A stretch of 64,000 nucleotides of DNA from Flagellimonas onchidii (GCF_004804315.1 NZ_SRXX01000007.1:124001-188000); one strand, 5' to 3'; shown: positions 19,728-28,864, counted from the first letter of the stretch. Program-made: numbers and translations. The notes: a model not told the origin generated them from the sequence alone.

Positions 19728-20246
19728 CTAAATTGTTAGATCGTTTTCTTGTTTAGTGATTTTGGCTACTTTAAACACTTCGCTTAAGATGATAAAAAAG
19801 AAACCTAACAATAAAGGATAGATAAATGGACTAAGTGTATAATCACTATTTCGGATATTAGTTTGCTGTTCTACGAGATGTTCAAGGATATTTTTGATTA
19901 TAGAATTTAAAAAGGTGTATGCAATCAATACGTAGCCTATTCTTTTTAAAGTTTGAATGGCAAAATCGGTAAAAAACAGTCTCTTTTTAAATTGATGAAT
20001 CAATTTTTTGAACAAGAAGAAGCCATAAATGACAAAGGACCAGGTTATAAATGCCATAGGAATAAAGTATGGAATCAAGGAATTTTCAGGTTCCAATTGA
20101 ATTTCAAATAAGGAGATACGACTTATTTCATTGGTTCCTTTAAAATAGAAGGACATTCCCAAAAAGAAAAAAACAGCAGTTATAATTAGTAAGATGTACC
20201 AGATTATATTAGTTATGCGACTAAATAGGTTCAGTTTGTTGTTCAT
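19728..20246 (-). CDS. DUF2975 membrane protein
   Basis: A 172-residue membrane protein with four predicted spans (IIWYILLIITAVFFFLG; IPYFIPMAFITWSFVIYGFF; TLKRIGYVLIAYTFLNS; FIYPLLLGFFFIILSEVFKVA) and the DUF2975 hallmark ending SEVFKVAKI before a charged tail. It is the first gene of a two-gene operon with the YozG-like HTH regulator. This pairing recurs widely in Firmicutes and Bacteroidota. Its role is unknown, but a membrane sensor or antagonist of the HTH protein is a reasonable inference. Confidence 0.85.
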   Translation of the reverse strand: MNNKLNLFSRITNIIWYILLIITAVFFFLGMSFYFKGTNEISRISLFEIQLEPENSLIPYFIPMAFITWSFVIYGFFLFKKLIHQFKKRLFFTDFAIQTLKRIGYVLIAYTFLNSIIKNILEHLVEQQTNIRNSDYTLSPFIYPLLLGFFFIILSEVFKVAKITKQENDLTI

Positions 20247-20250
20247 TGGA

Positions 20251-20307
20251 TATCGTTTTATTGTTTAACGATAACAAACATATATAAAATTATTGAAAAA
20301 CAATAAT
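20251..20307 (-). promoter_or_regulatory. Cluster of palindromes upstream of DUF2975-HTH operon (candidate operator)
   Basis: Three dyads lie in 57 bases: TATCGTT-N9-AACGATA (20251-20273), TGTTT-N9-AAACA overlapping it (20262-20280), and ATTATTG-N5-CAATAAT (20289-20307). The first is 5 bases before the DUF2975 start, a plausible binding site for the small HTH dimer. The third could alternatively be a weak terminator of the upstream acetyltransferase gene. Confidence 0.5.
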
Positions 20308-20313
20308 AAATAA

Positions 20314-20841
20314 TCATAAAACAATTAAAACCCATTCTTTTTCATCAGAATAGTACCGCTTTAACTCCTTAAAACCGATAGCCCTATGTGCCCTAAGTGA
20401 CCGTTTGTTATGGGCATCAACCTCGGTTATTATGGTGTCAAAACCATTGGGTAATTTTTCCTTCATAGTTTTATAAAGACTTCGGAACAAACCTTTGCCC
20501 CGGTGTGATTTGGCAACACAAATCTGTCCCATGACCATATAGTTGCCTTTATCTCTTACCACATTATTGATTTCATGGAACATGGGTTTTAAGACTTTAA
20601 TACTTTCCGCAAATTTTGGATGCATGCAAAGGGCATAGGCCACTACTTTTTCATCATCCAATGCGATGATATGCCCGCATTCATCATTCATTTCTTTTAG
20701 AATGGAAAAGGAATGTTCTACGGTTAAAAAACCTTCCAGTTCCTTTTCTTTGACTGTTAGGTTTTTAGGAAGGTTTTGCTGCTGCAAATCAAGAATTTGC
20801 TCAAGATGGTCAATGGTCGATGCTTGGGTATAGCGTATCAT
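20314..20841 (-). CDS. GNAT-family N-acetyltransferase
   Basis: A 175-residue GNAT acyltransferase. The acetyl-CoA pyrophosphate loop is R114-G-K-G117 in VAKSHRGKGLFRSLY, preceded by the beta-4 strand MVMGQICV. The C-terminal strand LRAHRAIGFKEL is typical of the family, which transfers acetyl from acetyl-CoA to amines. The substrate cannot be inferred. It starts directly after the M61 peptidase stop codon and is presumably translationally coupled to it. Confidence 0.88.
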   Translation of the reverse strand: MIRYTQASTIDHLEQILDLQQQNLPKNLTVKEKELEGFLTVEHSFSILKEMNDECGHIIALDDEKVVAYALCMHPKFAESIKVLKPMFHEINNVVRDKGNYMVMGQICVAKSHRGKGLFRSLYKTMKEKLPNGFDTIITEVDAHNKRSLRAHRAIGFKELKRYYSDEKEWVLIVL

Positions 20842-22638
20842 CTATTCACTTTTGAGCCATTCCTTTCGAGCCTTTAGCATAGCTGTAGAAGGTTGTTGAG
20901 ATGTATCCTCCATCAGGTTTATGGTATAATTGGGACTGGGTTCCAAAACCAAACTTGCTGTCTTTTCGTTTCCAAATCGGGAGAAGTTGACCTCAAGGGA
21001 TTCGCCTTGGTTAGATTGTTTTAAATAATCGGTGAAGTTTTGTCCATCAACAAACGGAACATTGTTGATGTTCAAAATTACGTCACCTTTGGCTAACCCA
21101 GCCTTGTAAGCCGGACTGTCTATTTTTGGATTACTACTTATGATTCCTTCTGTACCATCTTCATTGATGGATACGTTGGAACCGAAATATGGGTTAATTC
21201 CTCTTTGTACTAAACGAACTCCAACAGATTGGAAAAGAGAGGCATAATCGGGCATTCCACTTTGATAGATAAATGAATTAAAAAAGTTATCTCCAAAGGA
21301 TTTTCCTGCATATTCATTTAATAGAGTGTGCAAGTTTTCAATAGTATAGGGAATTTCTTTTTTTCCATGTCGTTGCCAAACCAATTTCATATAATCGTCC
21401 AGATTCAACCCTTGCTGTCTTAAGGACAGATCCATCGCCAGTCCTAAAACACTACCATAGGAATAATAGGAGATGAAGGTATTCTCCCTATTCACAGGAT
21501 CTACAGAGGTGGCAGCATCCACAAAAGGAGCTTGATAGCTCATTTCAATTGGATTGAAGAACCTACGAGCAGGAGAAGTCCAAACATAATTGAAAGTGCC
21601 CGTTAGGCCTTCTATATATTCTTTTGGAGAAATAAGTCCGGCCCTACATAGAATCAAGTTGGTATAGTAGCTGGTAAAGCCTTCCGCAAACCAAAGGGCC
21701 CCACTCATATCGGCAGCTTCAAAATCAAAAGGTTCCAAACTTTTTGGACGAATACGTTCAACATTCCAAGCATGGAAAAACTCATGTGAAACCGTTCCAA
21801 TATTACCTCTCATGCCCCCATTGGCCAGACTTCGAGTTGTGGTTAAAATTGTAGAATTTCTATGCTCCATGCCATCTCCAGATGCATTAGGGATATAACA
21901 GGCCAGAAAAGTATAAGTGCCGTAATCGAAGTCAGGTAGTTCTCCATAGACCTCTTTTTGCTCCAAAACTGTCTTTTTGACCCTTTCAAAATACTCGTTA
22001 GCTTCTTCTTCGGTTCCATTATGGTGTAGTGCTAGTTGTATGGTCTGACCATCCACTTCAAAAGATTTTAAGGTGAAATCACTGATTTCGGTTGGACTAT
22101 CCATAAAATAATACAGGTTCGGAGCCATATGGGTGGTGCCAGTAACCAATGGCAATTGTGTGGCTACCTTCCAATTCAAATCTTCCCGAACATCAAAGTC
22201 CACTTCAATTTTCCGATTTCCTAGCTCGGGGACATACATAAAAGTGGCGGGAATATTCAAGTGGGCGTGGGTCTCATCAATTTGAGAGTACGTTCCATCA
22301 CCTCGATTGGCAAAAAGAATGTAACTTATTTTCACAGTCCCGTCATGACCTGAGACTCCCCATTCATAAGGATTTGGCCTAAACACTTTCAAAGTATTTC
22401 CCTGACCATCGGTAGCTTTAAACCCATATACATTTTTGGCAAATTCATGTAGCGCGTACCTGCCCGGGGATGTTCTGCTCATTCGAAATGATATAGTGTC
22501 CATGTCCAAATCAGGAAAAGTAGCTTCGATGACAGCTTCATGGTGAACGGCATTTTCAAATGAGATTTTATAGGTGTTTGTTTGACCAAATAAGACCCAA
22601 GTGAACATCAGTGTTAAAAAAGTAAATGGGGTTTTCAT
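20842..22638 (-). CDS. M61-family (glycyl aminopeptidase-like) metallopeptidase with PDZ domain
   Basis: A 598-residue secreted peptidase: signal peptide (1-18), an N-terminal beta domain of the M61 family, then the zinc site HEFFH (His285, Glu286, His289) with third ligand Glu319 in WFAEGFTSYY. A PDZ domain at about 490-570 (SPAYKAGLAKGDVILNINN) should bind peptide C-termini. Family members remove N-terminal Gly or Ala residues. The layout matches the usual family arrangement and length. It is divergent from bioF and upstream of the GNAT gene. Confidence 0.93.
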   Translation of the reverse strand: MKTPFTFLTLMFTWVLFGQTNTYKISFENAVHHEAVIEATFPDLDMDTISFRMSRTSPGRYALHEFAKNVYGFKATDGQGNTLKVFRPNPYEWGVSGHDGTVKISYILFANRGDGTYSQIDETHAHLNIPATFMYVPELGNRKIEVDFDVREDLNWKVATQLPLVTGTTHMAPNLYYFMDSPTEISDFTLKSFEVDGQTIQLALHHNGTEEEANEYFERVKKTVLEQKEVYGELPDFDYGTYTFLACYIPNASGDGMEHRNSTILTTTRSLANGGMRGNIGTVSHEFFHAWNVERIRPKSLEPFDFEAADMSGALWFAEGFTSYYTNLILCRAGLISPKEYIEGLTGTFNYVWTSPARRFFNPIEMSYQAPFVDAATSVDPVNRENTFISYYSYGSVLGLAMDLSLRQQGLNLDDYMKLVWQRHGKKEIPYTIENLHTLLNEYAGKSFGDNFFNSFIYQSGMPDYASLFQSVGVRLVQRGINPYFGSNVSINEDGTEGIISSNPKIDSPAYKAGLAKGDVILNINNVPFVDGQNFTDYLKQSNQGESLEVNFSRFGNEKTASLVLEPSPNYTINLMEDTSQQPSTAMLKARKEWLKSE

Positions 22639-22688
22639 CTTTCAATGGTTTATTAAGAACGAATATAATGTTTAAGGATAGTAAATAC

Positions 22689-22696
22689 TAAATTTG
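22689..22696 (+). promoter_or_regulatory. Promoter -7 box (TAAATTTG) of bioF operon
   Basis: Exact TAnnTTTG ending only 4 bases before the bioF ATG at 22701. If used, transcription would start at or inside the first codon, giving a leaderless message. Confidence 0.55.
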
Positions 22697-22700
22697 CTAC

Positions 22701-23852
22701 ATGGCGAAACTTCCGAAGAAGCTCGAGCAAAAATTGGAAAAAAGAAGGTCAAACGATGCTTTGAGGGTGTTGACCGATTTCCGTGACCTCATAGATTTTT
22801 CTTCCAATGATTATTTGGGGTTAGCTAAAAATCATGATTTGGCTAATGCTACCGCAGAGCTTTTGAGGCAGAAAAAAGTAAATTCCAATGGGTCATCGGG
22901 TTCTAGGTTGCTCACTGGTAACCATATTTTGTATAAGGAATTGGAAGTTTTTTTAAAGGACTACCACAATTCGGAAGCTGCTCTTGTCTTCAACTCAGGC
23001 TATGATGCCAACGTTGGCTTTTTTTCCAGCGTGCCCCAGCGTGGCGATATTGTTTTTTATGATGAATTGATTCATGCCAGCATTCGTGACGGAATTCAAA
23101 TGAGTAATGCCAAAAGCTATAAGTTCGTTCACAACGATTTAAATGATTTGTCCGAGGTCATTAATCGGAGCCGAAAAGACCTTGTTGATGGCTCAGAAAT
23201 CTATGTCATCACAGAATCCGTTTTTTCTATGGATGGGGATACTCCCAATTTGGAAGCATTGGCCAACCTTTGTGCCGAAAACGACTGTCATCTGATTGTT
23301 GATGAAGCGCACGCTACCGGAATTTTTGGTGATAAGAGAGATTTAATTTGCGAATTGGAAATTGAAAACAAAGTGTTTGCCCGAATCATCACTTTTGGCA
23401 AGGCCCTTGGTAATCATGGAGCAGCTGTTTTATGTAGCAATGCATTGAAAACGTATCTTGTCAATTTTGCACGAAGCTTGATTTACACCACAGCACTTTC
23501 TCCTCATTCGGTTGCCTCCATTTTAACCGCATACGGCTATTTGAAAAAGCATGGAGAAAAAGAACGAGCTAAGCTTTTGGCAAATAAGGATTTTTTTGAA
23601 AAGCAAATTCGGCTGTTGCAACTTGAAGGAAGTTTTGTGAAAAGTGAGGCTGCAATACATTGCCTCATTGTCCCAGGGAATAAAAAGGTAAAACAACTAT
23701 CGGAACTTTTGAAAATGGAAGGCTTTAATGTAAAGCCCATACTTTCCCCAACAGTAAAAGAGGGTGAGGAACGACTTCGATTTTGTTTACATTCGTACAA
23801 TACTAAAGAGGAAATAGCGCGAGCTCTTCAAATTGTTAAATCGCACATATGA
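22701..23852 (+). CDS. bioF: 8-amino-7-oxononanoate synthase (BioF-like)
   Basis: A 383-residue alpha-oxoamine synthase of PLP fold type I. It joins pimeloyl-thioester and L-alanine to make KAPA, the first committed step of the biotin ring pathway. Visible motifs are SSNDYLGL, GSSGSRLLTGNH (substrate entry), DELIHASIRDG, DEAHATG (Asp201 and His204, PLP contacts) and TFGKALGNHG with Schiff-base Lys234. The paralogue Kbl is possible on family grounds alone, but bioD and bioA nearby support BioF. It overlaps the DUF2007 gene by 4 bases. Confidence 0.92.
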   Translation: MAKLPKKLEQKLEKRRSNDALRVLTDFRDLIDFSSNDYLGLAKNHDLANATAELLRQKKVNSNGSSGSRLLTGNHILYKELEVFLKDYHNSEAALVFNSGYDANVGFFSSVPQRGDIVFYDELIHASIRDGIQMSNAKSYKFVHNDLNDLSEVINRSRKDLVDGSEIYVITESVFSMDGDTPNLEALANLCAENDCHLIVDEAHATGIFGDKRDLICELEIENKVFARIITFGKALGNHGAAVLCSNALKTYLVNFARSLIYTTALSPHSVASILTAYGYLKKHGEKERAKLLANKDFFEKQIRLLQLEGSFVKSEAAIHCLIVPGNKKVKQLSELLKMEGFNVKPILSPTVKEGEERLRFCLHSYNTKEEIARALQIVKSHI

Positions 23853-24232
23853 GTAAGGATCTTATAACATTGGGAAGCTTTGAATTCTTGGCCGACGTTC
23901 AAATCATTAAAGGGAGGTTGGAGGCCGAGGGGATTGAAGTGGTTTTAAAAGATGCTAATACGGTAGGTGTTGAGCCTTTTGCGAGCAACGCATTGGGTGG
24001 GATCAAGTTACAGGTGTTCAAATCAGATAAAGAAAGAGCCCAAACTATTTTTAACGAAGTCCGTAATTATGCTGTGGATGAAAATGGAGTTCTAATCAAA
24101 TGTCCTAATTGTGGTCAAAGCAAATCTGAAGTACACTTTTTGAGAAACACCATTTTTTATAAACTCTTTCCCTTTTTTGAACCTAGAAAGTACCGATGTA
24201 CAAATTGTAATTTTATTACAAAACCCCAATAA
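23849..24232 (+). CDS. DUF2007 protein with C-terminal zinc ribbon
   Basis: A 127-residue protein. The N-terminal half is DUF2007 (TLGSFEFLADVQIIKGRLEA, then NALGGIKLQVFKSD), a small alpha/beta domain proposed to bind a ligand or act in signal transduction. The C-terminal part carries two cysteine pairs, C-P-N-C and C-T-N-C, forming a zinc ribbon. It overlaps bioF by 4 bases and bioD by 1, so it is co-translated inside the biotin operon. No biotin role is established for it. Confidence 0.8.
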   Translation: MSKDLITLGSFEFLADVQIIKGRLEAEGIEVVLKDANTVGVEPFASNALGGIKLQVFKSDKERAQTIFNEVRNYAVDENGVLIKCPNCGQSKSEVHFLRNTIFYKLFPFFEPRKYRCTNCNFITKPQ

Positions 24233-24846
24233 TGAGAGTTTTTATTACCGGAATTTCCACAGAAGTGGGTAAAACAATAGCTTCAGCAATAGTTGTCGAA
24301 GCACTTGAGACGGATTACTGGAAACCTGTACAAGCAGGGGATTTGGAGCATTCGGATAGTCATAAGGTGGCAGAACTTATTTCTAATACGAAAACAATAA
24401 TCCATCCAAATAGCTATGCGCTCAATACGCCCATAAGCCCACATGCTGCTGCGGAAATTGACGGAATTACGATCGATTTGGATAAAATTACACCTCCACA
24501 AACCGAAAATCACCTCGTTGTCGAGGGGGCTGGTGGATTATTGGTTCCGCTAAACGATACGGACACCATTTTGGATTTGATTAAGCCCGGCGATAAGGTA
24601 ATCGTGGTTTCGCGGCATTATCTGGGCAGCATCAACCATTCTTTGTTGACCATAGAAAAACTTAAAAAAAGAAACCTTCATGTAGGGATTATTTTTAGCG
24701 GTGATGAACATCCAACAACCGAAAGCATCATTTTAAAAAAAACCGGAGCAATCCTTCTGGGTAGAATAAATGAAGAAAGAAATTTTGACAAAACGGTTGT
24801 TAAAAAATATGCTGCACAGTTCAAATCTGCACTGGAATCATTCTAA
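24232..24846 (+). CDS. bioD: Dethiobiotin synthetase
   Basis: A 204-residue ATP-dependent carboxylase that closes the ureido ring of dethiobiotin from DAPA and CO2. The P-loop is GISTEVGKT (7-15), followed by YWKPVQAG, NTPISPHAAAE and VEGAGGLLVP, all conserved in BioD. Length is slightly short but complete. Its stop overlaps the 3' end of the convergent glycosyltransferase gene by 9 bases, so the bioF-DUF2007-bioD unit ends here. Confidence 0.95.
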   Translation: MRVFITGISTEVGKTIASAIVVEALETDYWKPVQAGDLEHSDSHKVAELISNTKTIIHPNSYALNTPISPHAAAEIDGITIDLDKITPPQTENHLVVEGAGGLLVPLNDTDTILDLIKPGDKVIVVSRHYLGSINHSLLTIEKLKKRNLHVGIIFSGDEHPTTESIILKKTGAILLGRINEERNFDKTVVKKYAAQFKSALESF

Positions 24847-26322
24847 CCGTTGATAAATCAAACCTCTATCAATGGTCTTGATTAGAATATAATGATTAGC
24901 CAAATAGGAATCAATGTAGGAGTTGAGATTCGTAAGCTTCCTGTCGAAAATCTTTTTTCCTTTGCGGGCCACCACAGTTTGCGGCTGAATCACTTCTAAA
25001 ATATATTGCAACTCTTCCAATGCTGTTTTTCTAGGGTTTTTCATATAAGGGAAAAGCTCTTCTCTTGTAATGTTACTGGGGTGGGTTGCCGCTATTGTAG
25101 GGGGATGTTCACCCAATACCCAATATCCAATATGGTATTCGGTAAAAAAGATGTTTTGAGTATCAATGTCATTTTTAATAATATAATTGGGGACATCAAT
25201 ACCTTCACCATTAAAAAAGGAACCTTTTTCTACTTTATTGGAAATGATGTTGGCGTATTCCAAATAGGCTTCCATGGGAAGTAGAACCAAAATCACTACA
25301 AGAATGGTTCTGTATTTTTTTTGAATAGGAGGGAGTTTGCTTACTGCAATTCCAACCAAAATAAGAATAAAAGGATATAACTGAATTAAATAATGTCCGT
25401 TCACTTTACCGGCTTGAACAAAGGATAACATTACACCCGCAAATACCATTATCAAAACTTGGACGGGAACTGAACTGTAATTGATCAACTGCTTTTTAAA
25501 GGTGATATAAAAGAAGGCAAGTGATACCAGTAAAAAGGGTAAAGTCTTTAAAGGAGAATGGTATTTTGACGTTGAATACGCCAATGGAGCTTCAAAAATG
25601 GATTGCCACCAAACCGAGATTTCTCCTTGCAAGTAATACGGTAAAGCTGTCAACAGAATTTGAAAGATAAATGCGATACCCATAACCGCAAGGCGCGGGA
25701 AATTGTGCCAGAACTGTCTTTTTATGATGGCTCCCCAAAGCAAATAGATGGCCAAGGCCAAAAGAGGGTAGGCCATATTTAGTTTGGACATTACTGAGAG
25801 CCCGAAAAGCATTCCAATAACAAAATACCATCGCTTACTTTCTTTAGAAAGTAAAAAATAAACCGCAGCAGCAAAGAAAAGTGTGCAGATATGTTCGGAC
25901 ATTACTCCTTGCAGACTTCCGAATAAGCTTAAAAAGAAGACGCATAAAACCGCACTCCAAAAAGCAATCTTTTTAGTGGCGGCCCACCTGCCGATTCCAT
26001 AGGTAAACAAAGCGGTCAATGCCACCAATACAGTTCCAAAAAATCTAATGGCGATAAAACTCTTGCCAAAAACTTTGATAATCACAGCGAAAAACAAAAA
26101 AGTAATAGGGGGCTTTAAATCCCAAAGTTGAGTATAGGGCAGATACCCATCTACCCAGGACTGGGCCATGATAATAAAAGTGCTTTCATCCCTATCCACA
26201 TAATCCCTGAAAAAAAATGGAAATCGCACAAAAAAAGCAATCAGGAACAGGATTAGGAAAACGGTTTTCCAGTTTAAGGCTTGGTAATTTATGTTGAAAA
26301 AAGAAGCTGCTTTTTTAGACAC
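24838..26322 (-). CDS. GT39-like membrane glycosyltransferase
   Basis: A 494-residue polytopic glycosyltransferase of the ArnT/PMT (GT39) type. The first periplasmic loop has the catalytic acidic motif DRDES (Asp43, Asp45, Glu46), followed by DLKPPITF and at least ten hydrophobic spans; a periplasmic C-terminal domain of about 130 residues follows. Such enzymes move a sugar from a polyprenyl-phosphate donor to a lipid or protein. It lies on the opposite strand between bioD and bioA and splits the biotin genes. Acceptor and donor are unknown. Confidence 0.88.
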   Translation of the reverse strand: MSKKAASFFNINYQALNWKTVFLILFLIAFFVRFPFFFRDYVDRDESTFIIMAQSWVDGYLPYTQLWDLKPPITFLFFAVIIKVFGKSFIAIRFFGTVLVALTALFTYGIGRWAATKKIAFWSAVLCVFFLSLFGSLQGVMSEHICTLFFAAAVYFLLSKESKRWYFVIGMLFGLSVMSKLNMAYPLLALAIYLLWGAIIKRQFWHNFPRLAVMGIAFIFQILLTALPYYLQGEISVWWQSIFEAPLAYSTSKYHSPLKTLPFLLVSLAFFYITFKKQLINYSSVPVQVLIMVFAGVMLSFVQAGKVNGHYLIQLYPFILILVGIAVSKLPPIQKKYRTILVVILVLLPMEAYLEYANIISNKVEKGSFFNGEGIDVPNYIIKNDIDTQNIFFTEYHIGYWVLGEHPPTIAATHPSNITREELFPYMKNPRKTALEELQYILEVIQPQTVVARKGKKIFDRKLTNLNSYIDSYLANHYILIKTIDRGLIYQRLE

Positions 26323-26353
26323 GGCAGGGAATAGGTTTTATTCGTTTTATTAC

Positions 26354-26361
26354 CATCTTTG
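26354..26361 (+). promoter_or_regulatory. Promoter -7 box (CATCTTTG, one mismatch) of bioA
   Basis: One mismatch to TAnnTTTG, followed by CA as in neighbouring promoters. Its position, 40 bases before GTG 26402, supports that start and excludes the longer upstream frame. Confidence 0.45.
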
Positions 26362-26401
26362 CAAGATAGATAAATTGAAGCGTTTCACTAATCCTGTTAT
26401 A

Positions 26402-27670
26402 GTGGAAAAATTATCAGAACGAGATAAAAAACATCTTTGGCATCCTCTAACGCAGCACAAAACGGCGGCGTTGCCTAAAGGAATTGTGAAAGCCAAAGGC
26501 GCATTACTTTGGGATGAGGATGGTAATACCTATATCGATGGAATCTCATCTTGGTATACTGCCATGTACGGGCATTGCAATGAACATATAGTTTCTGCTA
26601 TGTCGGAGCAGATGAAGCAATTGGATTTTGTAATGTTCAGTGGATTCACCCATGAGCCTGCTGTTCGGGTTTCAGAGGAATTGATGAAAATTTTACCCAG
26701 CAACCAGGCTAAGATTTTTTTCAACGATAACGGTTCAACGGCAGTTGAAGCGGCTATAAAAATGACACTTCAATATCACTATAACAATGGTGATAAGAGA
26801 GATACCATCATAGCCTTTGAAGAAGGATTTCATGGTGATACATTCGGTGCAATGAGCGCTTCAGGGCTTTCGGTCTATAATGGGCCTTTTGAAGATTTTT
26901 TGATGAAAGTGGAGCGCATCCCGACGCCAAACAAACAGAATACTGAACAGGTACTTGACCAGTTGGGTGCAATCTTGGCAAATAACAAATGCGCTGCGTT
27001 TATTTTTGAACCTTTGGTTCAGGGAGCAGCGGGAATGAAGTTTCATTCGGCCTCTGGATTGGATACCTTAATTCAAAAGTGCCAAGGAGCTGGCACACTC
27101 TGTATTGCAGACGAAATCATGACTGGGTTTGGTAAAACGGGCAGAAACTTTGCTTCTGACTATCTAGAGAATAAGCCTGACATCATCTGTTTGAGCAAAG
27201 CACTAACGGCAGGAATGTTTCCTCTGAGCATTACCAGTTGCTCACAGAAAGTTTTTGATGCATTTTACAGCGAAGAAATGGCCAAAGGTTTTTTTCATGC
27301 ACACACATTTAGTGCTCACCCTTTAGGGTGTACGGCAGTACTGGCTGGCCTTGAGCTGTTGTCTTCGGATAAAATCGTGAAACGCAGAGCTTATATTGCT
27401 AGAAAGCATGAAGAATTTGTTCTGAAAATTAAGGACAATCCTAAAGTAAAGGATGCACGATGTATGGGGGTTGTGCTTGCTATTGATGTAGAAACCGAAA
27501 TGGACCGCTATGGCAAATTACGGGATCGCCTCTATAAACATTTTATGGACAAAGGAGTCAACCTTCGTCCTCTGGGCAATACAATTTACACTATTCCTCC
27601 CTATGTGATTGAAGATTCACAGTTGCAGCAAATTTATGATTCCATTGAAGGAGCAATTGAAATTGCTTAG
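26402..27670 (+). CDS. bioA: Adenosylmethionine--8-amino-7-oxononanoate aminotransferase
   Basis: A 422-residue class-III aminotransferase that converts KAPA to DAPA with SAM as amino donor. Conserved elements are HLWHPLTQHK at the start, GISSWYTAMYGH, NDNGSTAVEAA, EEGFHGDTFGAMS, FEPLVQGAAGM, and CIADEIMTGFGKTG (PLP Asp237), with Schiff-base Lys266 in CLSKALTAG. The frame is open back to 26291, but the only sensible start is GTG at 26402: the extra 37 residues are not family-like and contain the promoter. It abuts the ketosynthase gene with no gap. Confidence 0.95.
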   Translation: MEKLSERDKKHLWHPLTQHKTAALPKGIVKAKGALLWDEDGNTYIDGISSWYTAMYGHCNEHIVSAMSEQMKQLDFVMFSGFTHEPAVRVSEELMKILPSNQAKIFFNDNGSTAVEAAIKMTLQYHYNNGDKRDTIIAFEEGFHGDTFGAMSASGLSVYNGPFEDFLMKVERIPTPNKQNTEQVLDQLGAILANNKCAAFIFEPLVQGAAGMKFHSASGLDTLIQKCQGAGTLCIADEIMTGFGKTGRNFASDYLENKPDIICLSKALTAGMFPLSITSCSQKVFDAFYSEEMAKGFFHAHTFSAHPLGCTAVLAGLELLSSDKIVKRRAYIARKHEEFVLKIKDNPKVKDARCMGVVLAIDVETEMDRYGKLRDRLYKHFMDKGVNLRPLGNTIYTIPPYVIEDSQLQQIYDSIEGAIEIA

Positions 27671-28864
27671 ATGAAAATGATTAAAGAACCCATTTCCATA
27701 ACGGCCTTATCCACTATTTCAGCTTTGGGAAGTACTCCTGATGAAGTTTGGAACTCCTATTTGAATGACGACCATTGCTTTTCGGAAGTTGATTTAGGCC
27801 ATCAAAAAGTATGGGGCGCCCAATTAGCAAGAGAGATGAAGTTAGCTTTGACAAAACTTCGAAAATCCGATTCCAAGTACAAAGATTTAGATGAATCCGT
27901 ACTCTATGCCATTTACACGGCAAGAAAAGCTGCTGAAAGCGCTGGTTGGGATGGTTCTGATAATTTTGGGATAAATATTGGTTCATCAAGAGGCGCAACA
28001 TCGCTTTTTGAAAAGTATCACAAAGAATATTTAGCCAGTGGGAAGTCATCGACTTTATCTTCTCCAACAACCACTTTGGGTAATATTTCCTCATGGGTAG
28101 CACATGATCTTAAAACTAAGGGACCCGAAATTTCACATTCTATTACTTGCTCCACAGCCTTACATGCTTTATTAAATGGTGTAGCTTGGATTCAAAGTGG
28201 AATGGCTGATAAATTTATGGTCGGAGGTAGTGAGGCTCCATTGACCCCGTTTACCATTGCACAAATGCAAGCTTTAAAGATTTATTCCAGAATGTCGGTT
28301 AAAGAAGCAGCCAGAGGCAATGACAAGGGAAATCTTCCCTGTAGAGCTTTGGATTTTGATAAGAAACAAAACACCATGATTCTTGGCGAAGGAGCAGCAA
28401 TGGCCTGTTTGGAAAAAGGATTGAAGCCGAATGCTTTGGCATTGATTGAAGGGATTGGATATGCCACTGAACCTTTGGAACATAATATTTCCATTTCTGC
28501 CGATGCGCATTGTTTTCAAGACTCCATGAAGATGGCGTTAGGCAATATGGATACGAAACAAGTGGATATTGTGGTCATGCACTCTCCTGGAACAATCAAA
28601 GGGGATATGTCAGAAATCAAAGCCATTGAAAAAGTTTTTTGTAACAAAACACCATTTTTAACAACCAATAAATGGAAAGTAGGTCACACCTTTGGTGCTT
28701 CGGGACTTTTGAGCGTTGAAATGGCTATACTTATGTTACAGCACCAAACCTATATTGAGACTCCTTTTTACAATCAGGAAAAGCGGAACAGGCCTATTAA
28801 AAAAGTGCTTGTAAATGCTGTAGGTTTTGGAGGTAATGCAGTCTCAATTTTACTTTCCAAATAA
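27671..28864 (+). CDS. FabF-like beta-ketoacyl synthase in the biotin cluster
   Basis: A 397-residue KAS-II-type ketosynthase. The Cys-His-His triad is present: Cys160 in SITCSTALHA, His304 in MHSPGT (HGTGT in ordinary FabF) and His339 in GHTFGASG; the C-terminal GFGGNAV is also conserved. It starts immediately after the bioA stop, so the two are one operon. Its sequence departs from housekeeping FabF (short N-terminus, altered second-His loop), which suggests a dedicated acyl substrate. A role in making the pimeloyl chain is an inference from position. An alternative is a specialised lipid or aryl-polyene-like condensing enzyme. Confidence 0.85.
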   Translation: MKMIKEPISITALSTISALGSTPDEVWNSYLNDDHCFSEVDLGHQKVWGAQLAREMKLALTKLRKSDSKYKDLDESVLYAIYTARKAAESAGWDGSDNFGINIGSSRGATSLFEKYHKEYLASGKSSTLSSPTTTLGNISSWVAHDLKTKGPEISHSITCSTALHALLNGVAWIQSGMADKFMVGGSEAPLTPFTIAQMQALKIYSRMSVKEAARGNDKGNLPCRALDFDKKQNTMILGEGAAMACLEKGLKPNALALIEGIGYATEPLEHNISISADAHCFQDSMKMALGNMDTKQVDIVVMHSPGTIKGDMSEIKAIEKVFCNKTPFLTTNKWKVGHTFGASGLLSVEMAILMLQHQTYIETPFYNQEKRNRPIKKVLVNAVGFGGNAVSILLSK

